A DNA stretch of 64,000 nt, from positions 9,993,001 through 10,057,000 of the forward strand of contig NW_026974140.1 of NCBI RefSeq assembly GCF_037042905.1, written 5' to 3'. Below the pieces are notes generated by a model. That model saw nothing but the letters and a program-made list of their open reading frames with translations. It had not been told where the DNA came from and did no database searches. The DNA is from Lytechinus pictus. Taxonomy: Eukaryota; Echinodermata; Echinoidea; Temnopleuroida; Toxopneustidae. The position numbers were made by a program, and so were the translations under genes. Below, in pieces: positions 46,743 through 58,872 of this stretch. The stretch's first letter is position 1. Each line of letters begins with the position of its first letter.

Positions 46743-49700
46743 AACCGGAGCAAATGTCACAATGTCGGGTCACCCTAACGAGAATATCGATAGAGGTTGA
46801 TTCATACTGTATGAGAACTTGAAAATTAGTTTAACCCAATTTACGAACACGGCTTCGGGGAGGGGGGCAAACCCCCTAAATTTTCCTAAGCATGAAATTT
46901 TTGTATAACTTTTTATCCCTCCAAAGGCCTTTTATTGAGTGAAATAGTTTTCCAAAATATACACAAGCAAATATTATTATACAATAAATTAATTCAAACA
47001 ATAATACTATTTCACATTTCTCTGTAGTAAATAAAGAATGAGGTGACATCCATTTACAATTAGATTTGTTAAACCCGATATAGAACTAATATATCTTACA
47101 GGAAGAAAAAGTCGGAAAGGAAACAGTATATCGGAGGAGGTCCTTATTTTTCGGGGACGAAAGACCCAAGAGTTTCTTTGATGAGCTTTTTTCTTTCTTT
47201 TTTTTTTGCTTGTCGAAGTTTTCAGCCAAGGAAGATAAGATATCGAACCCCCTAATACATCACTCTGGCTATTAAACTGAATAAGATTTGCGAGTTGTCA
47301 AAGAGGATGATTTTGCTAATTGTTCGTTAGCATGCAGATGTGTCGTTACTTATTCTCGATCCGCCGATAACCTTATACATGTAATAGTAAATCTACGTTT
47401 TGTGGTCTGACCTCACATTTACGTTTTACTCCTGTTCTTTGTATATTCTCTGACACCCCCCCCCCCCGATTCTTATATTCTGAGACAAGATTTCAGAAAA
47501 AAAGGGCTTTACTTGTTTTAGGGATGATAATAAAAATAATTATAATATCTATGAAAATTTAAGATAGAAAGTCAAAAGGGGCCTAAGCTTTCGATCCTAG
47601 CAGAATCTTCGTCGGAGGCAAAATGAGGCTTAAATTTAAGATAATGATAACATAACAAAAATGATTTGTCGCCAACATCACAAACGCATGCATATCTCAA
47701 TTACATATAAAGCTCAATATGTGCAAGTACAATAAGAAGGAAAAAGAAAAACAGAAAAGAATGAATTCATTTGTTCGATATGTGACAATGCAGTTTTCTC
47801 TTTGCCTGTTGTTGAGTTTAGCCAGAAAGATGGCGCTGTTTACTTAGAAGGAAAAAATGATTGAACAGGGTGCCGAACTTGTCGAGGTTTCACGGGCATA
47901 AAACATTTCCCATGCTAGACTCGAGTGTAAAGTGGCACTTTTAAAAACTCATATAAACAATGGGATAAATTTCGGATGTCGAATGTTGTGTGGATAGGAT
48001 GTATATCTGACAATCCATATCTGATCAGAAAGGGGCCCTTCGACCGGGTCAATTTAAAAATAAATCGGCATATGAAGATATATCAAATTCATCACCTGGA
48101 ACAGCAAGGTAGTCCTAATCCTTCCGCCAGTCGAATAAAGTTCCAAAGTTGGCGATTTTTCTCCCAATTTTTGAGACTTTGAGTCAAAAACTAAAAACAC
48201 ACATTTACTATGGTTCAAAAGTAACGAATTTTAGTTTACCCAAGTCAATGTCCATTATACATCTTTTAGAATTACACAGGGCTTGTGTTGCACTAGTTCA
48301 TGCTAGTTTGATTGAATAAAAATTAAAAGAAAATCTAAATGTCATCTGCATATAAACATGATTATTGATAGTGAACAGAGTGATACATACATACATAATA
48401 AACAAGGAATAATTGGGTTACAATAAAGTTGAAAAAGTTAAAATTAACCAAGTATTCAATATCTTAGTACAATGATTGGAAGTAAGGTTTCTGCGAAAAA
48501 AAGGGGTGGAATTTAAATCAAAAGCAGTGCTTGTATTTCTTAGGTCCTAAAAATACGAATAGTATAATGATAATTTGATTGATTTTTCATGAAATAAAAT
48601 ACAGAATTAGCCCAACACTACTTTATGTAATTCATGTGATTTTGTTTTATTTCCAGATTCCTAAAGACTTAGCACTTCGCATCATTATATTACAATCAAA
48701 CTGGATAATAACTGTAAACTTTTTCTTTTATTTTCTTGTTTTCTTTTATTTTATGAGAAAAGCCAAATATGCAATTTATGATATTCCAAAACGTGTTTTC
48801 AGTGTGACATTGGTAAAACTGCAAAGTTGTACCTATTTTTCCAATAGTTTAAGCCGGTTCAAATCATTTCGTTTTCGAACAGTGCCTTCGAGGCTGTTAA
48901 CATTTTTTATGAGGTTGGCATTGACGTTACAAACAGTCGAGCGTCCTCTTGTGTTTGTTTGTATTTTATTCTAATAACCTGTTTTACGGCCTGTAATCCT
49001 TGAATGACTAGATTACTATTATATAGGCATGGTAGGGTAGGTTCCGAAAAAAAAGAAGCAGAGGTTCGAGCCCTGGTCACGTCTTTCAAATGCTGAGGTT
49101 AAAGGTCGACCCAAGGTGTGGTTTTACGGTGGTTTTGGTAGCTTTATAGCCCCGCCGCCTAAAAACAAATGCTCAGTTCCCCCCCCCCAAAAAAAAATGT
49201 GACCACAAGGGGAAAAAAATCTACATGTAGGTAATGCATGCGTGTATAGGCCTACGTGTATATAATTCAGTATCCCATTTATGTCGACAAGTGCTCTAAA
49301 ATAAAATATATTACCATTTACATTTAAAAATCTCGTTGAATCGCAACGCGCTCCCTCGCAAAATAATAATAATATATAAATTAACAGTACGTTAATGCTA
49401 TATTAAAGTGCAAGTACAGCAAGTCCTTTATTTCCCTTGCAACACAGTGGGCTGCTGTGGAAACGAACGCCAAGTTGGCTATGATTCAGGGTCGGTAATA
49501 CATAAGGAGCTACAAACATTTTTTTGTCAATATATCCTCTTCCTCCCAAACCGTGAAAATCAAATTTTAGTGACGTAAAATAAAGTATATAAAACGTTAA
49601 TAGAATCAAATACCTGTTATTGACCGGGAATGGAATGAAATTTAAAAAAAAAATTAAATGAATAAACAGACAAATCAACAACTTTCCGACCAATTCATGG

Positions 49701-51440
49701 ACCCTCTAAATACGCCCTCATATATACTTCCTGTCATGATATCATCACGAATGCGAATCTGGTGTGTCTCATTACTACGTATAATTTGTGAGCAATAATT
49801 TCCGTTTTAACTCTCTACCAGACTTGGAAATTGACTTCCGATTCACTTGAATAGCTTGGTTATACGAAAATACACATGGATATACATTTTGAACTCGCTC
49901 CAATTTTTTTATACAATTACAAGAGGTGTTAATGACATAATTCCGGCTGTTATTTTAAGTCTTAGCTGGATTAACGAAGGGGATGGACTTTGGTATCTCT
50001 CTTACTGTTGGAGCTCATAATTATTGCAGGTGTAAAATATAAACTGTGTGACGTCAATCAATAAGTTAAGTATAGTATCGAGCCACAGGAGCACATTCAA
50101 TCGTAGTATTTTTTTTCAGTGGAAAATTGAATCATGAATACGGTATTTATTGCACAGGCCGTATTTACTCGGCATTTGACATCAACCGCTTTTACGATGG
50201 AACATCATTTTTATGAACTGTAATGTATTACACGTTCATATTACTCATATTTGACGTCATTCATGAAGTATGCAGGGCCTATAAGTAGGTCCGATTACCA
50301 TTATAGGCTATAGCGAGGGTTACATTTTTTTTTTGGGGGGGGGTACCTACATAGCTCTATAATTTGATGATTGGCACATCATAATTTGACATTTTGTATG
50401 TAGACAAATCAATAAATTCTGAACACGATTTTTAAAGAAATTACCGGATTTTTGCATAAATAAGAAACTGACAATGCCAATGAAAATGACAATGTTGAAA
50501 TTATGATAAAGCACATTTCTTTCGAAAATTCATCCCTTTTGATATCCAGTTGGATATTGCTTGCACGGGATATTAATGACGATAAAAAGGGAGAGGGGTC
50601 AAGAGGCCTGTTATTTTTTCATTACTGGCAATAATCACCATCATAATCATCTCAATTTGGCAATTGATTCAAATCGAAAGTAGTTATCTCCCCGCGATTG
50701 AATATAATTATGACGGTATTAATTAAAAAAGGGAATAATCATTTTTATATACGGTCATTTGCAATATTGAAACGCTTACGATTATCATAGTCCGATATAA
50801 CGATGTATGTCAGTATGCCAGGGCACTGGGAGCTGTTTTTAAGGGTTGTCTTGTTCGGAAGCAAAAAAAAAACTTATTTTTAGGGTGTGCTGCCTATGCT
50901 GCATAATCATATCACCTGACTCTGCCCCTCTTGATAGCACCCCATTCCCGCTTCCTAGGGCCATGATGATGATACAATAATTGAATAACAAAAGTAACAA
51001 TAACAAATATATGTAAACTTTATTTTTCATTAAATTTTTGTCATCAAGCCTTTCTTCTCATTCTCTTATCATTCAAGGTGAGCCTTAGGTCTCATAAATA
51101 ATTAAGCATGTTGACTGTCTGTACAGTGTCTTGTTCTGAAGAGAGAGGGAAAAAAGGAACTATCGAACTGACCGGATGAACCGAAGGACTGGGTTTAATT
51201 AACAACCATTATCATCAATAAAAGTCTGATACAGCAAGCGTAAGGTGATAATTGCTTTTAATCCATACTATTTTCACCTCTTTGTTCGAATACCTTTTTA
51301 GAGAGATAAACCTTCAACCAACTGACATTGTTTCACAGGTGACTTTTATAAACTGAACTGGAGAGGAAACGGCTTCCTTTGACAGATTGGCTACTGTGGT
51401 AAAAGAGACAGGTAGCCAGAGAAGGATCCTGCTTCAGAGA
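46743..51440. other. Gene-free stretch
   Basis: No gene recognised. It contains a C10A9 junction at 49179-49197, a T10G9 junction at 50325-50343, a C-run near 47456, a B-box-like GGTTCGAGCCC at 49062, and two TGACGTCA sites at 50049 and 50252. Confidence 0.35.
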
Positions 51441-51550
51441 CAGTCACACCAATGGAACCGTTTCCAAATTGACCGATGATCTGATGATATGCCATTCGAA
51501 ATAACGTAATAACTTGATCGGTCTGTGGTTGATTTCTTTGGTGTGACCTG
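51441..51550. mobile_element. Short foldback family G, copy 3
   Basis: CAGTCACACCAATGGAACCG on the left and GATTTCTTTGGTGTGACCTG on the right, with GATATGCCATTCGAAATAAC in the centre. Confidence 0.65.
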
Positions 51551-52108
51551 CGATCAATTTTAAGGAAAAGGCTCTTATTGTTGAATTATGGCACAGAATG
51601 AATATACGGCAAATTGTTATTCATCCGTTTTGTATGAAGTGGAGCCAATAAATTTTGGATAGAGTAGGCCATAAAATTACATAAAAATATATAATATAAA
51701 TGTTCATCCAATCAGGTAGACAGTCAAATACGAATTATTATTTCCATCTTCTGGTATATACCGGAGATCTTGTGTTTACGTGCTATCCTCGGCGTTCAAT
51801 CGGCTGGTCTGAGTTGATCGCGGGAAACATTCGTCTTATTAGATGATGTTTGATATTTTTTATCCCAATTTATGAGGATCAATCCAAATATTTTCTGACC
51901 AAGCTTAACAAATGTACACTTTTTAGTTGATTGCATGGACTTAAGCGAGCTGGCGACCTCGATGTGGTACAAAGATGTGTGTAGGACCCATACGAGAACC
52001 CGGCAGAAAAACAAATAAGCACAATTCCGCATCATTTGTGATTCCCAGGCATGCCAGGTGGACGTTTCAATGAGTTCGTCTCATGATTAATTTTAATTAT
52101 ACCGAGGT

Positions 52109-52302
52109 TTTTTTTACCTGACTGCTAAGAAAGCACGAGTGCCAGTGAGCAAGTAACCAGGGGACCAACGGCTTAAGGTCCTATCCGAGGGACCTGGTAA
52201 TGAGGATAAATGCCAAAGGGCACTAGCGCACCACTTTGGAATCGAACCCGGGTCACCGGAATCCGAAACCCCCGCTCTACCGACTGAGCTATCGCGCCTC
52301 CT
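52109..52302 (-). mobile_element. tRNA-derived SINE
   Basis: Read on the minus strand: a tRNA-like head GCGCGATAGCTCAGTCGGTA with a full A box, an imperfect anticodon arm, and a B box GGTTCGATTCC. A non-tRNA body follows (TTTGGCATTTATCCTCATTA, AGGACCTTAAGCCGTTGGTC), then a terminal A-run. The T-arm does not close, so it is not a working tRNA. Head, body and A tail together define a SINE. Confidence 0.75.
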
Positions 52303-53012
52303 GAGAGAGACATCGATTAATTCATCGACGCCTCACGGATATAATCAGTAGACTATACATAGTATTCACGAATATGATTTTCATAAATCTAATCAATGTA
52401 ATCGTTCCATCTTTCCTTTCAATCACCACCCCCCCCCCCCCCCATTCCCAAGTTCCTCGCCGAAATTCCACTCAGGTTATTGGAATAAAATAGCGTCCTT
52501 GACGTTGCAAGTTTGGCGAGAAATAAATCAATGTAAAAATCATAGCTAAATCATAAAGCACTTTATCTACTGCAGTACAAGGTCGTTACCACGTTCATTG
52601 TTATTGTTAAGAGAGTCCCATTGTCCATAATCGTGTTAGGTTTATTGTCCATGGGAGCTTTGCAAATAATGCACGTTCTTTTCTTGAAGGTCTTCATGTC
52701 TTTGGGTGACGATCTATCCTAGTAATAAAGATACTGAACTCTTAGAATAGACAGAATTCAGTGATTCATTAGAGGTTAAGTTATCAAAATCAGGATCACA
52801 CCATGCGTGTAACTACATAACTTGGTGGCTCCAATATGTCCATATTAAACATTTCTATTTCATATGCTCATATGGGCAGGACAGAAAGCAGCAATCCATT
52901 GTTCATGGTGCTTCGTTTTATCTTGTAAATCTTCAAGCTTATTCGATTCTTCCTCTTTATCACCTTTCCCCTTGCTAGTTCCAACCTGACCACATCTTTA
53001 TAGTAGGGAGCT

Positions 53013-53330
53013 TTTGTTACGGGACGAACGATGGATTCAAGAACAAAGTAAAAGTATCAAAAATGCCCATCAAACGACAAAGAACAGCTGGTACGTCTTT
53101 GTCGAAAATTGGTGAACCTGAACAGCAGTTTCGTCCTAAGTTTAAGGAAATTACGAAAAATAGCAAAAATGTCGTTTGTCCAGAGTCCAGGACGAAGCTG
53201 CAGTTGTGATTTACTAAATGTTCTCCAAAGACTTCTTGGTTCATCGTGGTCGGTCTTTGTTATGAAGGACATTGACCATATATTTTTTATGTTCTTGAAT
53301 CCGTCGTGCGCTGTGGAGCGAAAATTTCCT
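53013..53330. mobile_element. Foldback family F, partial copy 2
   Basis: GATTCAAGAACAAAG on the left and TTTTATGTTCTTGAATCCGTC on the right. An inner pair TTTGTCGAAAATTGG and CAGCAGTTTCGTCCT matches copy 1 at 43334. Confidence 0.6.
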
Positions 53331-54833
53331 AATGGGACCTTATGCTTCTCTGTTTTTCTCTTTTCTTTCAGACAACTTTCCGATTGTCTCGGATTCCCCT
53401 TTTAATCTCATCATCGTAGACATGCTTGAAGAAGTCCATTGCAGCAGGTCCGCTTATTTATTGTTTTGTTGGCTTTGAGTTTCTCTTTCTTATTTTGGCT
53501 TTGAATTTTTAAGGAATGCTGTTGTTTCGTGTATTTTTTTTTTCATTTTCTTTCAGAGGTATACTCCTCGTTTCGCTAAGTTTAATAGATTTCAGTGCTT
53601 GGCAATATATTCGACTTACGGTTGTTTTAATGATTAGGTCAGTGTTAAAACAAAATATACAAAAAGCAATTTAAAGCTAAATTTGAAACGGAAAACCTTT
53701 CGATTTTATTGGAATAGAGGTTTAATGAAAGCGATAATTTGCGTACTGGTTTTGGTTCAGGTCTGACGCCCCCCCCCCCCCTTTCCACCCCAAAGAAAAA
53801 TCACAAATTAATTCATAACTAATTTTCTATAATTTGAAAACATACGGCTACATATTATTTAGGACTTACCAATTTACGACAAAATGATTCACCCAGTATT
53901 TATATATATATATTATCTTAAATCGCTCTTTCAATTTAAATTTCTGCACCCTTAAAATATTTGCCTCATGACGTCACTGATAACGATAGTTACGATAACG
54001 TTGTGAAAGAAACACTAAAGTTTGCCTTTCAAGATATCGCGATTATACGAGTCAAAGAGCTATCTGCATCTGAATCGAACTTATATCCTCCCCTTCCCAC
54101 CCTCTTTCCCTCCCCTTTCCTCTTGGTTTCAATCCTTTCCCTTCCTCTCCTCTCCCCTTTCCAATCCTCAGGCAAAGTTCTCAGTCCAAACCTTGTCTTA
54201 TCTTTAAACCACTTTCATTTTCTAGCTCCCTTATCTGCGCCAATCCTCCCTTTCTCCCGCCCTATTTTTAGCTGAGCCGTGCGCGCAGGGCCCCGGGTGT
54301 GATGAATCGGTAGTTTTTTGATACAGCGAAACGATTAGAAGCTAAAGAGGTATTTCCTGATGTATGCAGACCCCATGAGACGGGAAGGTCTCTCAAGTGA
54401 TGTGTCTCTCAAGACCTCCATCGTGATCTATGATAAAAACATTCAACATGTTCAAAGCTCACCATCGTCTAAAGCTGTGCCTACAGCATTTTGCTCATGA
54501 TAAAAGTCGATTTAACAGCAATGTATTATCATGGATTTGGTGTGAAATCAGTGAGATAGCTATGAGCATGGACCTATTTATACAAAGTATCATAATTTTG
54601 CTACGACATATTCTGTATTATTTCAGTTTTATTCAAATGGGCATTCTTTCCGATTTTTTAGTTTTACATATTTTTTTCAACTGGGTTTCATCCCTTGTTA
54701 TAACGTCTTATCTAGTTCAACTGCGACACTCATTCCTTGATAATCGTAATAATCAAGGTATTTTTTTCTTACCGTTTAAGTTTTAGTTCAATTTAGGGGT
54801 TTTGCTAAAATTTGACCGCGCTTCAACCTTCTT
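53331..54833. other. Gene-free stretch
   Basis: A CT-rich block near 54090-54270 and a C-run near 53767. The hydrophobic frame at 54430-54786 has no supporting start context or motif. Confidence 0.35.
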
Positions 54834-55566
54834 TAACCCTAAAAGGACTGGGCTATTTGAGACGTATTGAGGAATAGGGGGGGGCATGATGCCCCCCCCC
54901 CTTCTGATCTCGGCCGCCGTTCGCGGGATCGCGCCGACATTCGGCACGCACATTCTTTACCACATAAACTGCAATTTAGTACCAAAAAAATCTGAAAATA
55001 ATTATTTTTCATTTATTATGAATAAAATATGCAAATCTATTCATGAAAAACATGTTTTGCGTATTTAAAACCCAATTTCACTTCAAAATTTCTTCCTTTT
55101 TTGCAGATTTCATCTTTGTAATCTAATTTGAAGGTTTCCACAAAGAAAAATTGCGAAAGCCATTTCTATTTTTTCTATTTCAAAGCTATTTCTTTGTTTT
55201 TAAAATTTCTTATGTATTTCTTTGTTTTTTCATCTTTTGTTTTTCATTGTGTTTTCGATGGAAATTATTACAGACCATTTAACAACTAATTAAACCCTAA
55301 ATTAATTCAGCAGACCAATTAGAACAAAAAAATAATAGACTTTGTACTAAAAGTATAAAAATTAGCCATTTTCGGCATGACATTGTCTCGTAAAAAGTCA
55401 CGTGACGTCGCGATGCAATACCCGTATTTCGCGAATTTTGTCTCAAAAGTTGCGCGAGACTTCAAAGAAAAAGTCAAAAAAAATTGTGGCGCTATCTTTT
55501 TGCGTTTCGGAAATATCGCGTGAATCGTTGAGGGGGGCATCATGGCCCCCAGTCCTTTAAGGGTTA
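54834..55566. mobile_element. Inverted-repeat element family H
   Basis: TAACCCTAAAAGGACTGGG at the left is mirrored by CCCAGTCCTTTAAGGGTTA at the right. Just inside both ends are GGGGGGCATGATGCCCCC-type palindromes. The inside is AT-rich and non-coding. Confidence 0.7.
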
Positions 55567-57098
55567 TAGGGGGTAATGCTCTCTTGCGATCAGTAGCACA
55601 GTATGAATAAGCAGGCGCATTAGAAGGACTTCTTGATATAATTATACTACGCAGAATTTATGAAGAATTGTTGCCGAACAAAGCAAGCGAGCTACAATTC
55701 GCCTTTCCACTTCCATGAGTAAAAGAGGTAATCCAAGTAAAATGACAGTAAAAAAATTGCCAACCAAAGATATGATACCATACTTTCTCATCCATAATTT
55801 TGACAAATGAGCTTATTGGTATTATTATTCATCTAATGTATATCCATACAACAAGCAATGGTTTTTAACAGCTGTTTAATATATCTATGACTGTCGTTCT
55901 TTTTCTGATGTTATAAAATCTTTGAAAATCAATACAAATTTCGAAAGTAAAAAAAATGTATTGGTAATACAGAATAGAAACTAAGGATATACTTTATGTT
56001 TTCCAGCATGAATAGGGATTAGCAATCCGTATTTTGAAGTACTTTTTATCATTACATTTATTCTACTTTGTTTGTATTCCCATTTGGCAAGAAACGTGCA
56101 TTTTTGACTGATTTGTTTCCTTGTATACAAAGGAAATTGTCTTTCAACGAAGGGGGGGGGGGAATTAAAGAAGGGAAAGCAAAAGAGAAATGAAAAAGTA
56201 TAATTGTAACATGTTACAATTGATAAGACAGTATGCAAGAATTATACTAAAGTCTGGTTTATATTTATGACAAGTTTCATAACCCATAATCACTCGTATT
56301 ATCACGTGTGCCAGGGATGTGCGTCAACCTGCAGCATCCCGATAATATACCGCTTCCCGTTACTAGCGTAGCTCCAAGGGGGTAAGGGGTGACCCCCTCC
56401 CCTCTCCTCCCCTGCTTCCATGCATGTTTTTCACCTGTACATTGAACACTCTCTCCGCATACTACCCAAGATGAAAAGCAATATCATATTTCGCGTTTTA
56501 ACCTTGCCCTAATTAAGTCTCATATTAAGCCATGAAATTGGCTGGGTCTATTAATTTCCCGACAACCGCCCCCTCCCCCTCTCCTTCCGAGATGCCAGAT
56601 TTTACATCTTGCGCTCTTACATATGTATTGTGTGTTGCAGGAAAAGACGTCCACGACTCGACGGGCATTTAAGTTACGATAGTTTCGTCTAATTATGCGA
56701 TCCAAATTTAAATTGCAGAAGATTACGTCACCCGACTGTGTGAGCTACATCAAATATTATTTCACGAATTTGAATTGATGCCGCTGCGCTATGAGAGATA
56801 ACCTTGCAACAATTTTTGAGAATTGTCGCATTAAAATGAGTACACTCTAAAACAATTGTGCTGAAAACATCCCCACCCTTCCTAAATTGTTGGAAATCTT
56901 GAACTGTGTAGAATGGGCTCAGGTTTGCAAAATATATTATAATGTATTGCCTTATTATGGATTTTTGTTTGTTTTCTAGCTTGCTATGCTCGCTTGTAAA
57001 AATGTCATTTCAAGAAGGTTCCAGGAAGCAGTTTATCTTATAATAGCAACGAGATTGTAATTCAAAATTCATCTGTTGTAAAATAATATAGAAATATG
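55567..57098. other. Gene-free stretch
   Basis: A G-run near 56152 and a decayed element with CTCCAAGGGGGTAAGGGG near 56370. No gene recognised. Confidence 0.35.
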
Positions 57099-57688
57099 AA
57101 AGGAGAATGAAACCCTTGAAACCAGCTGAATCCATATCAAAGAGAAAAATCAAAGAAACATATTGTTGAAAGTTTGAGGAAGATTGAATGAATAATAAGA
57201 AAGTTAAGAGCATTTGAATATTGAGATCACTAATGCCATGTAGATCTTCCCATTGGCAATGCGACCAAGATCTATGATGTCACACACGTACAACTCCCTC
57301 ATTACTTTAGTACTTATTTCACTTATATTCTCACTTTTATAGAGTCTATCACAAGGTGAGATGTTCTCTTTATGAGAGGACAAGTACAGAGGTTTCACAA
57401 CATTATATTATTGATGAATCGTTTGTCATATGATTAGAATGAACAAAAAGAGATGTTTTGGGGTATATTTTCAGTGTCCAAAAGGGGAGAGTTGTTCATC
57501 TGTGACATCATAGATCTTGGTCGCATTGCCAATGGGAGGATCTCCATAGCATTAGTGATCTCGACATTCAAATGCTCATAACTCTTCTATTGCTAGTCCT
57601 ATTTTACTCAAACTTTTGTTGATCTTATTCTTTGATTTTTATGCTATCACAAAAGCTAACTTGCTCCAAGAGTTTCATTCTCCTTTAA
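57099..57688. mobile_element. Foldback element family E
   Basis: AAAGGAGAATGAAAC at the left and GTTTCATTCTCCTTTAA-like sequence at the right. Inner arms pair through CACTAATGCCATGTAGATCT and GATCTCCATAGCATTAGTG, and CATTGGCAATGCGACCAAGA with TCTTGGTCGCATTGCCAATG. It is non-coding. Confidence 0.75.
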
Positions 57689-58516
57689 TAATAAAAATAA
57701 AATACTCCTTTGCCCTCTCGTATTATCTCACAAGGTGAACCTGATTACACATACTTTATTTAGGATGGATTATAATTATTTGTGATTATTGGACCATATT
57801 ACAAACCATTTCATCCAGTTGTAGAAACGAATTACAGTTTACGGGTGTAATTAAGATATATAATAAAGAATATAATGTTGTGATTTCATATCATTCCCGT
57901 CTAGAGTGCCATTCCCGATCTTTCGCTGGAGAACGCGAACGCTTATTTATGACGGTAGTTGATTTTTTGTAAGAGACTTTTGGGCCCGTCGTCATGGTCG
58001 TAAAACTCTGTCCTGCAATGCTAATTGTGTGACATGAGATTTGTTTTCGTTTCGCATCTGCAACGGAAACATTCAATATGCGTTTCGTGTGCAAAATTCA
58101 GACGTATAGGCCTATTGCATATGCTGTGTACATATCAACGCATGCGAAATGGTTTCGGCTGGAGAGGTGATGTGACTCATGGAATCAATTGCCAGTGATC
58201 CACCAATAATCCACTTTAAATGCAATATCGATTCGATGGACTGTAATGATCTATATCTAAGCCTTAATCCAGTAAGTTTTTCCTTACTCAATATGTACTC
58301 GATTTGTTTGAAAAACCACTTTCTTATCCATGTCATAATCTATTGTGGGCCCTGCATTTCGAATATCTCCTGCCAGCTGTCATAGTAGAATCTCGCCGCC
58401 GGCTCAGGGGGCATATACAATGATGACCAGACGCACATGCATGAAAACGGGATTTAATCTCGCAGCACGGTGCTGGTGTCGCGTAAAAGAATTTTGCACA
58501 CGAAAAGCAGATCTAT

Positions 58517-58645
58517 AGGGCCTGTATCACAAAGCAAATGAATGTAGAACTGTTTTCTATGATTGATTCCATTGATCATAATGTACAATTAATCGTGAAA
58601 ATCGAATGTACGATTAATCGATAATTTTTGTGTTAGGGGACCCTA
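58517..58645. mobile_element. Short GGGCCT element related to family K
   Basis: It starts AGGGCCTGTATCACAAAGC, holds inverted GTACAATTAATCGTG and ATGTACGATTAATCG, and ends GTTAGGGGACCC. Confidence 0.4.
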
Positions 58646-58872
58646 ATGTTACCGTCCCTGAGGTTTGTGAAAGGTGGCTATTAGCATTTTTGTGGGACGC
58701 ACTGTATAGAGCGCTTAGAAACTTCTGATGAAATATGTACGTTATACAAGCGGGGAAAATATAATTTTCCCGCAAAAGTGCTTATTTTACCATTCAAACC
58801 TGTCAGTAGCATGCATGAAACGAATTAAGCTAACAACAAACGGGATATAACAACGCTACAGCTACTGAAATA

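Noticed and set aside
48579..48974. 131-codon plus-strand frame rich in Phe, Ile and Leu
   Set aside because: AT-rich composition alone explains it; there is no start context, motif or flanking splice signal.
52240..52302. A functional tRNA gene
   Set aside because: The T-arm and acceptor stem do not pair and the anticodon arm is imperfect. The attached body and A tail make it a SINE.
54430..54786. 118-codon hydrophobic plus-strand frame
   Set aside because: It resembles translated AT-rich DNA, and no family or splice signal was recognised.
1119..57688. CRISPR arrays or bacterial-type operons
   Set aside because: The repeats are dispersed foldbacks, not evenly spaced direct repeats, and the gene structure is intron-containing and eukaryotic.
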